Positions 7,570 through 16,463 of a DNA stretch of 37,249 bases are shown here, piece after piece. The DNA is from an uncultured Lewinella sp. GTDB taxonomy: Bacteria > Bacteroidota > Bacteroidia > Chitinophagales > Saprospiraceae. A program made the translations under genes and the position numbers. Every line of letters begins with the position of its first letter. Within the stretch, counting starts at the first letter, position 1. The notes beneath the pieces were generated by a model that was given only the letters and a program-made list of their open reading frames with translations, was not told where the DNA came from and ran no database searches. The stretch lies in contig CALMYQ010000229.1 of the NCBI GenBank assembly GCA_937873655.1, forward strand, positions 1 to 37,249, written 5' to 3'.

Positions 7570-7587
7570 CTGTCAGACTGCCAACGA

Positions 7588-10500
7588 TTACAACCCGGTC
7601 GGGTCAAATTTCCTGTTCACACCGAACCACTTGATCGTGCGTTCTCCTTCCGGAGCGCTGATATGGATCAGGTAAACCCCGCTTGCAACCGGAATGCCGC
7701 TCTTGTTCTTGAGGTCCCATTCCAGGTCCGGAATGATCTGCTGCCCCTGAATGCCGTAGCCGTAAGGCGCTGCCGACCGTTCGTCGCGCGTGTATTGGCG
7801 GATGAATTTGCCGTCGAGGGAGAAAATGGTCACCGTACATTTCGGCGGAAGGTTGGTGATCTTAACGAGCGTTTCCGTAGAAGTGTTTTCGTAATCCGAG
7901 AAACCGTAGTACGGGTTCGGAACAACGTTGATCTCGTCCAATGCCGTCTCAACTTCGGGCGTCGTCAGTTCTTCCGGTTGTTTGCCGTCGATCTTGAAGC
8001 GATACAACGGATGGTAGCTGTTGGCGCCTGAACCGGTGCGGTCGTATCCGGAAGGGATCGTCGGTTTGGTTTCCACCTTGTAGGGATTATCAACCCTGAT
8101 TTTAACCCGGACGTCAGTTGGGATGAGGCCCTCATCATAGGAGCGCATCTGCATGCCCGGGGCTGCGGTGATCAGGCCGGCCCAGGTAACTTCCCTTAAC
8201 ACCTGTACCTTGCCGCCTGACGGGGCGCCCGGCCGCAGGAAGTTCCGGAAGATTTCGCAGCCGTCATACGGCACCTTGGTTACATAGATGAAGTGCTGAC
8301 CGCCGGATACATAGTTGTATTGAGCCAGGAAGGGAACATCGTCCGAAGGCGTTGCAAATATCAGATCGGACGGGTTGAACATCATGTCCGCGCCGTTGTT
8401 GGCAGCCGGGATGAGCGAACCGTCGTAAGTGCTGTTCTCACCAAAGAAGATATTCAGGCGTTGGCCGGATTCCACATCCACGGCATAACCCGGGAAGTAA
8501 CCGTAACCGATGGTGCCGTCGCCCGCCGGCAAAGGCAGCTTGGTGACCGGGTCCGCATCCTTGGAAACAGACGGCGTATTGCGCAGATCAAAGTGCAGCG
8601 AACCGCCCTGGGTAATAAAACCGGCGTCGCGCCAGTATTTATTGGCCGTTTCAATGATAGCGCACTTGCTCCAGAGGCTCTTGTCGCTGGTGAATACGAT
8701 ATCGACGTTGTTCAGGTCTGCCAGGTTCAAACGGGCGCGAACGCCTGCCTGACCGCCGTTGCCCTCGGTCCATGCCGGGGTAATATAGGGCGGGTCATCC
8801 TCGGTTTTCGGCTCCCAGTCGCAGAGATAGAACGGCACGATCCCGCCGGCCATATTGGTCAATTGCTGGTTGGGATCATCGTCGTAGAATTTCTCACCGG
8901 TTTCCGTCGGAGCAAAAGCATACATCGTATTATCCAGGAAGAATACCCCTGTATTGAGATTGGTCTTGTTCGGAATCGGCTGGAACCACTGTTTAGGCGC
9001 ATCGCCAAGATAGGATTCTTCGTACCCTCTGGCGCCGTTTGTGCCGAACCGGTCAACGCCGGTTTCCAGCGGTTGGCCCACCGTAATGGAAAAGCCGTAT
9101 TGAGCCAGCACCTGTTCGTTCAGGTCCTTGATCTGCCGTTCGGAGTAAATAGGACCGTAGCTGGGATCGCTGAGGTTGCGCAATACCCAACGGGCCGTAT
9201 CGTCCAGTTTTGTATCGGTCATCTTGCCGTCAAAGAAAGCCAGTTCGAATTCACCGTCGACCACTTCCAGCGGATTGAAAACCTGGACCTGTACCGGGCC
9301 GCGGCCTTCCTGGTAATGCAATTCCCCTTTGAACGGGGTGATGTTGGATTTGAAGTGTTCTTCCAATGCATCTACCGTTTCCTGGGTGAAATCGAGGAAA
9401 TTGCCGCCGGTGCCGATTCCGTCAAGGCGGGTGATTTCCACGCCTTCGCCGTAAACGGCCTGCAGTTTGCGATCGAGGATCGGACGTGGAATCACTGTAT
9501 AGAACGCATTGTCGCCGTCGCCTACGTTGCGGTCGCCTTCCAGATAAGGCTCGCGCTGACCGGTTTCCTGAACCGGATCGAACAACTGATAATTATTATA
9601 GGCGTATGCTACGGCTGCAAAATAATACTTCTTGTGGTTGATCAGGCGGCGGTCGCCTTCGGCGAACTGATCCTGTGTGATCTTGAAGGTATGGCGGATA
9701 CCGGAGTTGCCGCCGTTAACCTGCAATTCCGGGACATAAATCGGGTTTGAGGTCGGCGTACCGGTACCGGGTTCCAGTTTGTCCCAGTTGAAGATCTTGG
9801 CGATGCCGTTGCGCAGGTCTACCGTATAGATCTCGCGCACTTTGGCCGGATCATCGCGGTCGGCCAGCGTGACACTGGGGCCGGAGAGTTGGAACAAACG
9901 GTAGCCTTCAAAGCGATAGAGGCTGTCCGGCTCGCCTTCCGGCAGACGCAATACGGGTTCTGCATAGGCTTCGTAAGCGTTGTTGGAGGTCAGGGTATCG
10001 TTGCTGAAAACGGCAATGATCTCCTGATCCAGTTCAACCCAGTCGATATCCGGTGCATCAGGGCCGCGGGTCAGGCGGAAGCAGTTGTCGAACAGGTTCT
10101 GCGCGATGTCGTCGGCATCCAGCAAGGCCGTGATATCCGGGCACGGATAAACAGCTGTCGGTACCCAGACCACGCCGATGATGAGTTCGTTCACTGCGCC
10201 CGGATCCAGGCGGAAGGGCCCGGAAGCCTGGACCGTCCGCCGGTCGCCGACCGGGAGGTCTTCCGCGCACATCGACCAGCCGTCGGTTTGGTTGGGTGGA
10301 TCAGGGAAAGCATACCTGATCGGTGCGCCGTCGTTGTAGCCGTCGTCGCCGAATGTGAAGGGCGTACCGTCGCGCCAGCGGCCGGACAGGTAGTAGTAAT
10401 ATTCCTGTACCGTCTGCGGGTCGGTGGTCGGCGGAAGCGGAGTCGGATCGACGCCGCCGTTGTTATAATAGGTAAAGGAGGACATCCCGATCTCCTCACC

Positions 10501-11622
10501 GTTTTCATTCAGCGGGCCGCGGAAATAGTCGACGCCCAGCAGCGGGATATTGGTGCCGTAGGTCTGAACGCCGCCGTCGCAAATGGTACCTGTTGTACCG
10601 TCCGCAGCATCTTTGTTGTATACAAATGCCAGACTCCGGTCGATATCACAACCGACGTAGTCGTCGGTGTAACAGCCCAGGTCGGGGTCAACCCACATGG
10701 CGAAGTACATGCTGTCGATGCTTTCAACAGCCCTGTTGACCAGCTTGTACCGCTGGAAGGTCATATTGTTGATCTCATCACTGGTCTTGTAGGCAAAGGC
10801 CTGGACCTGCACTTCCATGCGAATGGGCAAACCGTCGGACTCCTCGTGGGTGTTGCCGGCGTCGTTATAGATCCAGAAGATCATTTCATCCGGGAACTGA
10901 GGCGTGACGCAACCGCGGATTTCGATGACGGGATAATCACCGTCCAGCGGGTTGTAGTAGCCGTCCAGGTTTTCATCCCAGAAACCGGCAAGACCTTGCT
11001 CGGTGTCGGGCAGGTCAAAGTTGTGGATTTCCGAGAAGAACGGATTCCGCTTACCGGGCCAGCCTTTTACGCCGGCGGGAATATCCTCCTCGCGGTATTC
11101 GGTGCCGTTCTGAAGGTTTTCCTTATAATTGGCAATGTGCAACCTGATCTCGTCGCCGGTTACAACAAAGAATCTATCCCAGGCGGCGCAGGTATCCCGG
11201 CTGGTAGTGCCCCGGCTGGGGCCGTCGGGTACCAGCGGGCCGGACCAGAAGTCGAAGCTGCCGCTGCCGCGTCCGTACGTCTGGGTGGCCACCTTGAATT
11301 CCCCGGCAGGCGTCTTGCCGCCCAGCCAGACGGCGCCTGCGAAAATGGAGGAAACTTCGGGAACCCCCGGCGGTACTTTGGGGACCACGTAGCGACCGTC
11401 GTCGCCGTCCCACCATACATCGCCTGCGGAATTCAGGCGGGCTCTAACGTTGTTGATCGCCTGGTCGATCGGGCTGACCGGGTTGTCGCAGGACTCCCGG
11501 AAATTCAGCCGTTCCGGCTTGGCGCTGGGTTTTTTTACGAGTTTGGGATTGACATTGCTGAACGCAGGCAGGACAGCCGCCACGCACACCAACATCAATA
11601 GCCATCTTTTCATATATCGCAT
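7588..11622 (-). CDS. Large secreted protein with T9SS-like C-terminal sorting domain
   Basis: This 1344-residue exported protein starts with a signal peptide (MRYMKRWLLMLVCVAAVLPAFS; an internal Met4 is an alternative start). The long body has no enzyme motif I recognise. It is rich in Asp, Gly, Pro and aromatic residues, as in large surface proteins. The last 90 or so residues have the T9SS type A pattern: VVPNPYYGFSDYE, then TLVKITNLPPKCTVTIFSLDG, then WDLKNKSGIPVASGVYLIHI and a short tail. That C-terminal domain directs export across the outer membrane by the type IX machinery. The gene starts 22 bases after the TonB-dependent receptor gene and precedes a PorV/PorQ-like gene, so the three probably form one transcription unit. 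The substrate or partner is unknown. Very long plus-strand frames (8293-9750, 9889-11601) are antisense shadows of its GC-rich third positions. Confidence 0.85.
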   Translation of the reverse strand: MRYMKRWLLMLVCVAAVLPAFSNVNPKLVKKPSAKPERLNFRESCDNPVSPIDQAINNVRARLNSAGDVWWDGDDGRYVVPKVPPGVPEVSSIFAGAVWLGGKTPAGEFKVATQTYGRGSGSFDFWSGPLVPDGPSRGTTSRDTCAAWDRFFVVTGDEIRLHIANYKENLQNGTEYREEDIPAGVKGWPGKRNPFFSEIHNFDLPDTEQGLAGFWDENLDGYYNPLDGDYPVIEIRGCVTPQFPDEMIFWIYNDAGNTHEESDGLPIRMEVQVQAFAYKTSDEINNMTFQRYKLVNRAVESIDSMYFAMWVDPDLGCYTDDYVGCDIDRSLAFVYNKDAADGTTGTICDGGVQTYGTNIPLLGVDYFRGPLNENGEEIGMSSFTYYNNGGVDPTPLPPTTDPQTVQEYYYYLSGRWRDGTPFTFGDDGYNDGAPIRYAFPDPPNQTDGWSMCAEDLPVGDRRTVQASGPFRLDPGAVNELIIGVVWVPTAVYPCPDITALLDADDIAQNLFDNCFRLTRGPDAPDIDWVELDQEIIAVFSNDTLTSNNAYEAYAEPVLRLPEGEPDSLYRFEGYRLFQLSGPSVTLADRDDPAKVREIYTVDLRNGIAKIFNWDKLEPGTGTPTSNPIYVPELQVNGGNSGIRHTFKITQDQFAEGDRRLINHKKYYFAAVAYAYNNYQLFDPVQETGQREPYLEGDRNVGDGDNAFYTVIPRPILDRKLQAVYGEGVEITRLDGIGTGGNFLDFTQETVDALEEHFKSNITPFKGELHYQEGRGPVQVQVFNPLEVVDGEFELAFFDGKMTDTKLDDTARWVLRNLSDPSYGPIYSERQIKDLNEQVLAQYGFSITVGQPLETGVDRFGTNGARGYEESYLGDAPKQWFQPIPNKTNLNTGVFFLDNTMYAFAPTETGEKFYDDDPNQQLTNMAGGIVPFYLCDWEPKTEDDPPYITPAWTEGNGGQAGVRARLNLADLNNVDIVFTSDKSLWSKCAIIETANKYWRDAGFITQGGSLHFDLRNTPSVSKDADPVTKLPLPAGDGTIGYGYFPGYAVDVESGQRLNIFFGENSTYDGSLIPAANNGADMMFNPSDLIFATPSDDVPFLAQYNYVSGGQHFIYVTKVPYDGCEIFRNFLRPGAPSGGKVQVLREVTWAGLITAAPGMQMRSYDEGLIPTDVRVKIRVDNPYKVETKPTIPSGYDRTGSGANSYHPLYRFKIDGKQPEELTTPEVETALDEINVVPNPYYGFSDYENTSTETLVKITNLPPKCTVTIFSLDGKFIRQYTRDERSAAPYGYGIQGQQIIPDLEWDLKNKSGIPVASGVYLIHISAPEGERTIKWFGVNRKFDPTGL

Positions 11623-11644
11623 GATATTCAGATTTGTCTGTATT

Positions 11645-14600
11645 TTAGAAACTCAGATATGCACCTACAAACATCCTTCTCGGAAGCGAGTAAAAATCGG
11701 GATTGATCAGCGCCCACTGGTACGAGACCAGGTAGGATTCCAGGCTCCTGTTCGAACCGGCGATGTTCTCGATCTGATCCTGGCCCCTTGACGAACGCAG
11801 GAACCCGTCATCATCTGCCGAACCCGTTGCCGAGTAAACGCCGATGATATTGCGGCGATCCAGTACGTTGGAAACCCGCAGGAAGACGTTCAACCCGAGG
11901 CGGTTGCCGAGGTCGAAGTCCTTGTCGATCCGGAGATTGAGCGTGAAGTTCCAGGGCTTGCGAGCGCCGTTGATGGCGCCTTTGAGGCCTGTACCGCCCA
12001 ATTCAAGCGGCGTTTGGTTGACCGTATACGGGCGACCGGATACCGCTACCCCCTGGAGATTGATGCCTGCGTTGGCAAAAACATCAAGACCGAACAGCCT
12101 GGGGCCGGCATAAGTTTTGCCCGAACCGTAGCGATAGTCCATCACCAGGTTGAAACGGTGACGCTCGTCAAAGTTCAACGGGAACAAAGTCCGCAAAACG
12201 CCGTTGTTGTTCAGGCCGCGCTGCGAGTTGGCGTCCGAACCCGTACCGTCAGCGAATTGCATGGTGTAGTTGGCTTGCAAAGAAACGTTGCCCGTCCGGC
12301 GAAGGTCGTATTGGAAAGAAAATCCTTTGACCGTACCGAAGTCGATGTTGCCGTAGGTGGTGTAAGAGCCTACTACAGGAACAGGGAAAATAACCCTTGA
12401 CTGGATCATGTCCCGCATTTCCTTATAGTAAGCGGAGATCTTGATGGCAGAGGATTGCGACAAGACCTGGTTGAAGCCGACCTCGTAGTCGATCGTGCGT
12501 TCCGGTCTCAGCCGCGGGTTGTTTCGGACACTGGTGCCGCTTTCAAAGAAGTAGTAATAAGTAAGCGGTGTAGACAAGGTGTTGGACGGCGGCCGTTGTA
12601 CCAGGATGTCGTAATGCGCAAAGAAGTTGGCATCCTTCGAAATAGGGAAGGAGAAGGCCAGACGCGGCATGAAGTTGACCTGCGTCTCGTAATCCTCGAA
12701 AGAGACGTTGGGGTCAAAGGCCGGATCCTTGATGAAGTTCGGGGCGTCGCGGACGCGTTCATCCTTGTAGTACGGATAGATCAGGCCGGAGCGGATGCCC
12801 TCAATGTTCTGGGCGCCGTTCACCGGCGTACCGTCGCCTTTGTACCAGGCATCTTCATCGCGGTAAGCGCGTACGGCCGTGCCGTTGTCGGCTACCAGAT
12901 AAACTTTGTAATCGTCGCCGATGTTGCCCGGTTTCTCACCGCCGTTCAGCGAATGGAATTCGCCGGCGCCCATGATTTCATACAGGGAGTAAACGTCTTT
13001 CGGGATCTTGGTGTTGGCGTCATAGCGGTCGACGCGCAAACCGATCCTGAAGATGATATCCTTGAAGGTGAATTTATCCTGAATAAAAGCTGCAGAATAG
13101 ATCGGGCGGTTGGGCGCTACCGGGAAGGTACGCAGCCCGGTTACCGGGTCAACGGTTGTGAAGAAATCTTCGAAGTTGCCGTCAAAGCGGTTGCCGAGAT
13201 AATCGTAACCGTAATAGCCCAATACGCCGCGGTCGTTCAATTCTTTGGCGGCAAACATATCCAGGCTCAGCTGGGAGGGATCCAGTCCGTCAATGTTGAC
13301 GTACTGATCAAGACCCATACCCAGCGATTCGCGGATCTTCTTGTAGAACAACAGGTCGGAGTCGGCCGATTGCGTTACTTTCAGCAATGGTGTCTGGCCG
13401 AAACCGGGCAGGTCGAACACGCCGACCGTATCCGGGGCTTCCAGGTTGATCCCCTGGAGGTGGATATTGGCCTGCTGGCGGGCCAGGGTCCAGATATCGA
13501 CCGGCGCTACGGTATAGTTGCGGTTGATGCGTTGTTCGTAGATGATACCCAGCTGGATATTGTGGCGACCTTTTTCAGAGCCGCCGGGCACAAAGTCAAA
13601 CGCTGCGTTGGCGTTGAAGGTGTAGGTTTCGCCGTCTGAGTAGCCGTAGGAGTTGTACACCTGGCCTACGTTGGTGTGGAAGTTCCAGGAACTGCCGAAA
13701 ATGCCCAGTGTACGGCCGTTGATGGCTACAAAGTCGTCGAGTGATACGAGGCTTTGGCCGTTCAGTTCGCGGTTGTCGCTGAAACCGTAATTCGGCTCGA
13801 TCGTATTGAGGCCTTCTTCGTTGAGGAATCCCAGCACATTGTTGTAGTTGGCCAGCACGCTGTTGTTGGCGGCGGGCTCATAACTGCGCAGTACCGGGCG
13901 ATAGCCTACGTGGACGCCGTAGGAATTCCCTAAAGTATCAAGGGCTTCCCCGAATACAGGAACGTAGTCTACGTCAAATTTACCGAGGTAGCCGTATTCG
14001 AAGATGTTTTTCCTGTGGCGGTAGTCGTAGGATTCTCCGTCGGTCTTCTCATATCCGGCCTGAAGGGTATAGGAAGCGTTCTGGATGACGGAAGCTGAGC
14101 GATTCTCACCGGCCGGCGCGCCGCCCAGGCGGTGCCGGAAGCGGAAGTTGCCGCGGTAGGAGCTGTTCAGGGCCAGCGGGTTGTTCTGGCTGTTGAGCAA
14201 GCGCCATCCACCGGGTGTGAATCGGTTTTCACCATTGGAGTAGATGCCTGTAAAGGTAATATCGATGGCGTCGCTGAGGCGTGCATCCAGTTTGGCGGTC
14301 AGGTTGTAGTCGGAGCTTTCCTCGTACGGTTTGGCTTTTACCGGTTTGGCGTCGTTGGCCGTCATATAGTCAGCTGCGACCAGGCGGGTACCGCCGACGC
14401 TGACCAGCGGGTTGGCTTCCAGTTCGGCGAGTTTCTCGTCCGTCACGCGGTAAACGGGTACGGCGGGCGGGTCGTCGTCGTCGCGGTCGTTGTAACGGCC
14501 GGAGACCCGGAAACCGAGCACGGAAACGCCTTTGCTGTTCTTGAGGATCGGGCCGCTGAGGTTGAAGCCGAGCAGATTGACATTGTAATCGTCGAACACG

Positions 14601-15313
14601 GTGGAGGTTTCGGCTTCGACCGAACCGCTGAACTTGCTGGAGGGGCCTTTGGTGGTGATGGAGATCACGCCGCCCGTTACGTCCCCGTACTGGGCTTCCA
14701 TACCGCCGGTGATCACCTGCAGCTGTTCGATTTCTGTTTCAGGCACCAGGCTTCCCCGTACGCGGATGCCGTCGACGTAGTAGTCGGTAGCATTCGACCG
14801 GGATCCGCGGATGGTGATGGCGTCCCCTTCATCGGCGGCAGACAGGCCTGCTGATGTGGCGGCCACTGCGTTGATGTTTCGCACTGGCAGGTTTCGGATC
14901 TGGTCGCTGGTGATGACGGCGCCCGAAGTGGTGTTATCCTGTTCGACGAGCGGGTTGCGGTAGGCTTTCACCTCCACATCCAGGTCGAGGGTAATGCCGG
15001 ACCCCAGCTGAAGGTCCAACTTGATGGCCTTACCGGCCAGCACTTGCACGCCTTCGGTCCGCTGAGGCTGGTAGCCTGTATAGCTGGCCTCGATGTCGTA
15101 GTTACCCGGATCGATGTTCGAGAAACTGTAGTTGCCGTCCAAATCGGTTTCGGTACCCTGGTACAGGTTACCATTTTTATAGAGGACGACCGTTCCGAAC
15201 AGGATGGGTTCTCCTGATTCCTTGTCCGTGATTTTCCCGGAAAGGGAGGTTTGGGCAAGCACAGCGGAAAAGGAAGCGGCGATAAAAAAGAATAGTAGTA
15301 AAAAACGCTTCAT
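11645..15313 (-). CDS. TonB-dependent outer-membrane receptor with carboxypeptidase-regulatory-like domain
   Basis: This 1222-residue protein has a signal peptide ending near VLAQ20, then a carboxypeptidase-regulatory-like beta-sandwich (about 22-105, starting SLSGKITDKESGEPILFG). A plug domain follows at about 125-225, with ITIRGSRSNATDYYVDGIRV and QVITGGMEAQYGDVTGGVIS. The rest is a 22-strand barrel ending in a terminal Phe (VGAYLSF), as needed for outer-membrane assembly. Such receptors take up a ligand using energy from TonB-ExbBD. No SusD-like lipoprotein follows; instead there is a T9SS-type secreted protein 22 bases downstream and then a PorV-like protein. The ligand cannot be read from the sequence. 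Two candidate -7 elements lie upstream on the minus strand (15373-15380 and 15619-15626). Confidence 0.93.
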   Translation of the reverse strand: MKRFLLLFFFIAASFSAVLAQTSLSGKITDKESGEPILFGTVVLYKNGNLYQGTETDLDGNYSFSNIDPGNYDIEASYTGYQPQRTEGVQVLAGKAIKLDLQLGSGITLDLDVEVKAYRNPLVEQDNTTSGAVITSDQIRNLPVRNINAVAATSAGLSAADEGDAITIRGSRSNATDYYVDGIRVRGSLVPETEIEQLQVITGGMEAQYGDVTGGVISITTKGPSSKFSGSVEAETSTVFDDYNVNLLGFNLSGPILKNSKGVSVLGFRVSGRYNDRDDDDPPAVPVYRVTDEKLAELEANPLVSVGGTRLVAADYMTANDAKPVKAKPYEESSDYNLTAKLDARLSDAIDITFTGIYSNGENRFTPGGWRLLNSQNNPLALNSSYRGNFRFRHRLGGAPAGENRSASVIQNASYTLQAGYEKTDGESYDYRHRKNIFEYGYLGKFDVDYVPVFGEALDTLGNSYGVHVGYRPVLRSYEPAANNSVLANYNNVLGFLNEEGLNTIEPNYGFSDNRELNGQSLVSLDDFVAINGRTLGIFGSSWNFHTNVGQVYNSYGYSDGETYTFNANAAFDFVPGGSEKGRHNIQLGIIYEQRINRNYTVAPVDIWTLARQQANIHLQGINLEAPDTVGVFDLPGFGQTPLLKVTQSADSDLLFYKKIRESLGMGLDQYVNIDGLDPSQLSLDMFAAKELNDRGVLGYYGYDYLGNRFDGNFEDFFTTVDPVTGLRTFPVAPNRPIYSAAFIQDKFTFKDIIFRIGLRVDRYDANTKIPKDVYSLYEIMGAGEFHSLNGGEKPGNIGDDYKVYLVADNGTAVRAYRDEDAWYKGDGTPVNGAQNIEGIRSGLIYPYYKDERVRDAPNFIKDPAFDPNVSFEDYETQVNFMPRLAFSFPISKDANFFAHYDILVQRPPSNTLSTPLTYYYFFESGTSVRNNPRLRPERTIDYEVGFNQVLSQSSAIKISAYYKEMRDMIQSRVIFPVPVVGSYTTYGNIDFGTVKGFSFQYDLRRTGNVSLQANYTMQFADGTGSDANSQRGLNNNGVLRTLFPLNFDERHRFNLVMDYRYGSGKTYAGPRLFGLDVFANAGINLQGVAVSGRPYTVNQTPLELGGTGLKGAINGARKPWNFTLNLRIDKDFDLGNRLGLNVFLRVSNVLDRRNIIGVYSATGSADDDGFLRSSRGQDQIENIAGSNRSLESYLVSYQWALINPDFYSLPRRMFVGAYLSF

Positions 15314-15372
15314 ATTAACGATTTTAAATACTGAGTATGGTCTTGCTGTTGCAAAAACCGCGCAATGTTAAG

Positions 15373-15380
15373 CAAAATTA
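15373..15380 (-). promoter_or_regulatory. Candidate -7 element, TonB receptor gene
   Basis: The minus strand reads TAATTTTG, an exact TAnnTTTG match, 60 bases before the start codon. I see no TTG at the expected 17-23 base distance upstream, so this is only a partial promoter. Confidence 0.35.
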
Positions 15381-15618
15381 AAAGCTCTGCCAAAATGAAT
15401 TACGTCGCCCTCAGGTCAAAACAGTCGTCCCTGCTTAAAATTCCCGCCGGAAAACCGGTCAAGCGGCAGAAACGGAGGCTGTCAGACCTGAGAGCGGTGC
15501 ATTCCTGGCGCGTTCCGGTACGAGGATGCGTATGCGGGCGCGCCGGCACGTAAAACGGTTAATGGCTAAAGCCAAGGTGTTTTTTGGGACCATAGATTTA
15601 AATCGGGAAAGGGCAGTA

Positions 15619-15626
15619 CAAAGGTA
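15619..15626 (-). promoter_or_regulatory. Candidate distal -7 element, TonB receptor gene
   Basis: The minus strand reads TACCTTTG, an exact match to the -7 consensus; the nearest fitting TTG is 25 bases upstream, slightly too far. Use of this site would give a leader of about 300 bases. Confidence 0.4.
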
Positions 15627-15717
15627 ATCATCGGGTGCAAAAGAAAGGGTTCAAAAATGTCCAAAAGTCAGGTTTCAAATTTTCTCATCATTTTCCCAAA
15701 AAAAATTATTCATTCGC

Positions 15718-15746
15718 TTGGGTTTATCAAAAAAGTCATATCTTTG
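15718..15746 (+). promoter_or_regulatory. Promoter of the tRNA-tuf-secE-nusG-rpl-rpo operon
   Basis: TTG (15718-15720), 18 bases, then TATCTTTG (15739-15746), a perfect Bacteroidota -7 element. The predicted start is near 15753, about 100 bases before the first tRNA. The leader begins with a small hairpin, TTTGAGA (15755-15761) against TCTCAAA (15768-15774). The 13 bases TATCTTTGCAATC recur in the left-edge promoter P2. Confidence 0.7.
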
Positions 15747-15850
15747 CAATCGCTTTTGAGAAAATGATCTCAAATTTCAGTTTGAAATACTTGCTAAAAC
15801 GTTGTTTTGCAGCGATTTGCGTAATTTTCAGCTGTGTCCGGACCTTTAAA

Positions 15851-15923
15851 GCCAGCATAGCTCAGCTGGTAGAGCAGCTGATTTGTAATCAGCTGGTCGG
15901 GGGTTCGAGTCCCTCTGCTGGCT
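15851..15923 (+). tRNA. tRNA-Thr (anticodon TGT)
   Basis: This is a 73-base cloverleaf. Acceptor GCCAGCA pairs with TGCTGGC, discriminator T. The anticodon arm is GCTGA-TTTGTAA-TCAGC with anticodon TGT. The T-arm has GGTTCGAGTCC. No CCA is encoded. It is the first gene of the tuf operon. Confidence 0.97.
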
Positions 15924-15977
15924 CTAGATATATGAATCCATTCAGAGAATTTTGACAATTCCCTGATGTTGAATCAA

Positions 15978-16060
15978 GGGGGTGCGCCGAAGTTGGAGAG
16001 ACGGGGCAGACTGTAAATCTGTTGCTTATGGCTGAATAGGTTCGAATCCTATCACCCCCA
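15978..16060 (+). tRNA. tRNA-Tyr (anticodon GTA)
   Basis: This is an 83-base class II tRNA with a long variable arm. Acceptor GGGGGTG pairs with CACCCCC, discriminator A. The anticodon arm is GCAGA-CTGTAAA-TCTGT with anticodon GTA. The T-arm is ATAGG-TTCGAAT-CCTAT. Confidence 0.97.
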
Positions 16061-16135
16061 CACACACACACTCAAACTCAAACTCAAACTCAAACACACA
16101 CACTCTCACCCTCACCCTCACCCTCACCCTCACCC
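16060..16135 (+). repeat. Simple-sequence spacer inside the tRNA cluster
   Basis: The spacer between tRNA-Tyr and tRNA-Gly consists almost only of simple repeats: (CA)n at 16060-16070, four CTCAAA units to about 16094, another short CA run, then CTCACC units from 16104 to 16135. The CTCACC unit is the complement of the GGTGAG found in repeats at 30101 and 31231. Confidence 0.9.
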
Positions 16136-16140
16136 AATTT

Positions 16141-16213
16141 GCGGGCGTAGCTCAGTTGGTAGAGCATCAGCCTTCCAAGCTGAGGGTCGCGGGTTCGAGT
16201 CTCGTCGCCCGCT
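16141..16213 (+). tRNA. tRNA-Gly (anticodon TCC)
   Basis: This is a 73-base cloverleaf. Acceptor GCGGGCG pairs with CGCCCGC, discriminator T. The anticodon arm is TCAGC-CTTCCAA-GCTGA with anticodon TCC. The T-arm contains GGTTCGAGTC. Confidence 0.97.
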
Positions 16214-16262
16214 CCGAAAAAGGCATTTCGGATGTTGGACATCCGGAATGTCTTTGTATTTA

Positions 16263-16334
<72 letters not shown>

Positions 16335-16463
16335 CAGGTCAGAGGTCCTCGCGGGCCCGATTTTGTTAAAATTGCAGGAGGCAAAAGAATTCCGTTGGGA
16401 TTCCGGCGTTTCCTGGCGGACCAAATAAATTTCTTCATTAAATTATAAAAAAATTCATCACCG

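Larger units (their letters stand above)
15314..15850. other. Divergent intergenic region between receptor and tRNA/tuf operons
   Basis: This 537-base spacer has no convincing gene. Toward the left it carries two candidate minus-strand -7 elements for the receptor gene. Toward the right it carries the strong promoter of the tRNA/tuf operon. Between them is a GC-rich stretch (15400-15560) with inverted pieces: CTCAGGTC (15410-15417) against GACCTGAG (15485-15492), and a GCCGG-AAAA-CCGGT fold between them. No known riboswitch pattern was recognised. Confidence 0.6.

Noticed and set aside
8293..11601. Two plus-strand open frames of 485 and 570 codons across the secreted-protein gene
   Set aside because: They are shadows of the 1344-residue minus-strand gene, which has a signal peptide and a T9SS tail; the plus frames have neither start context nor recognisable domains.
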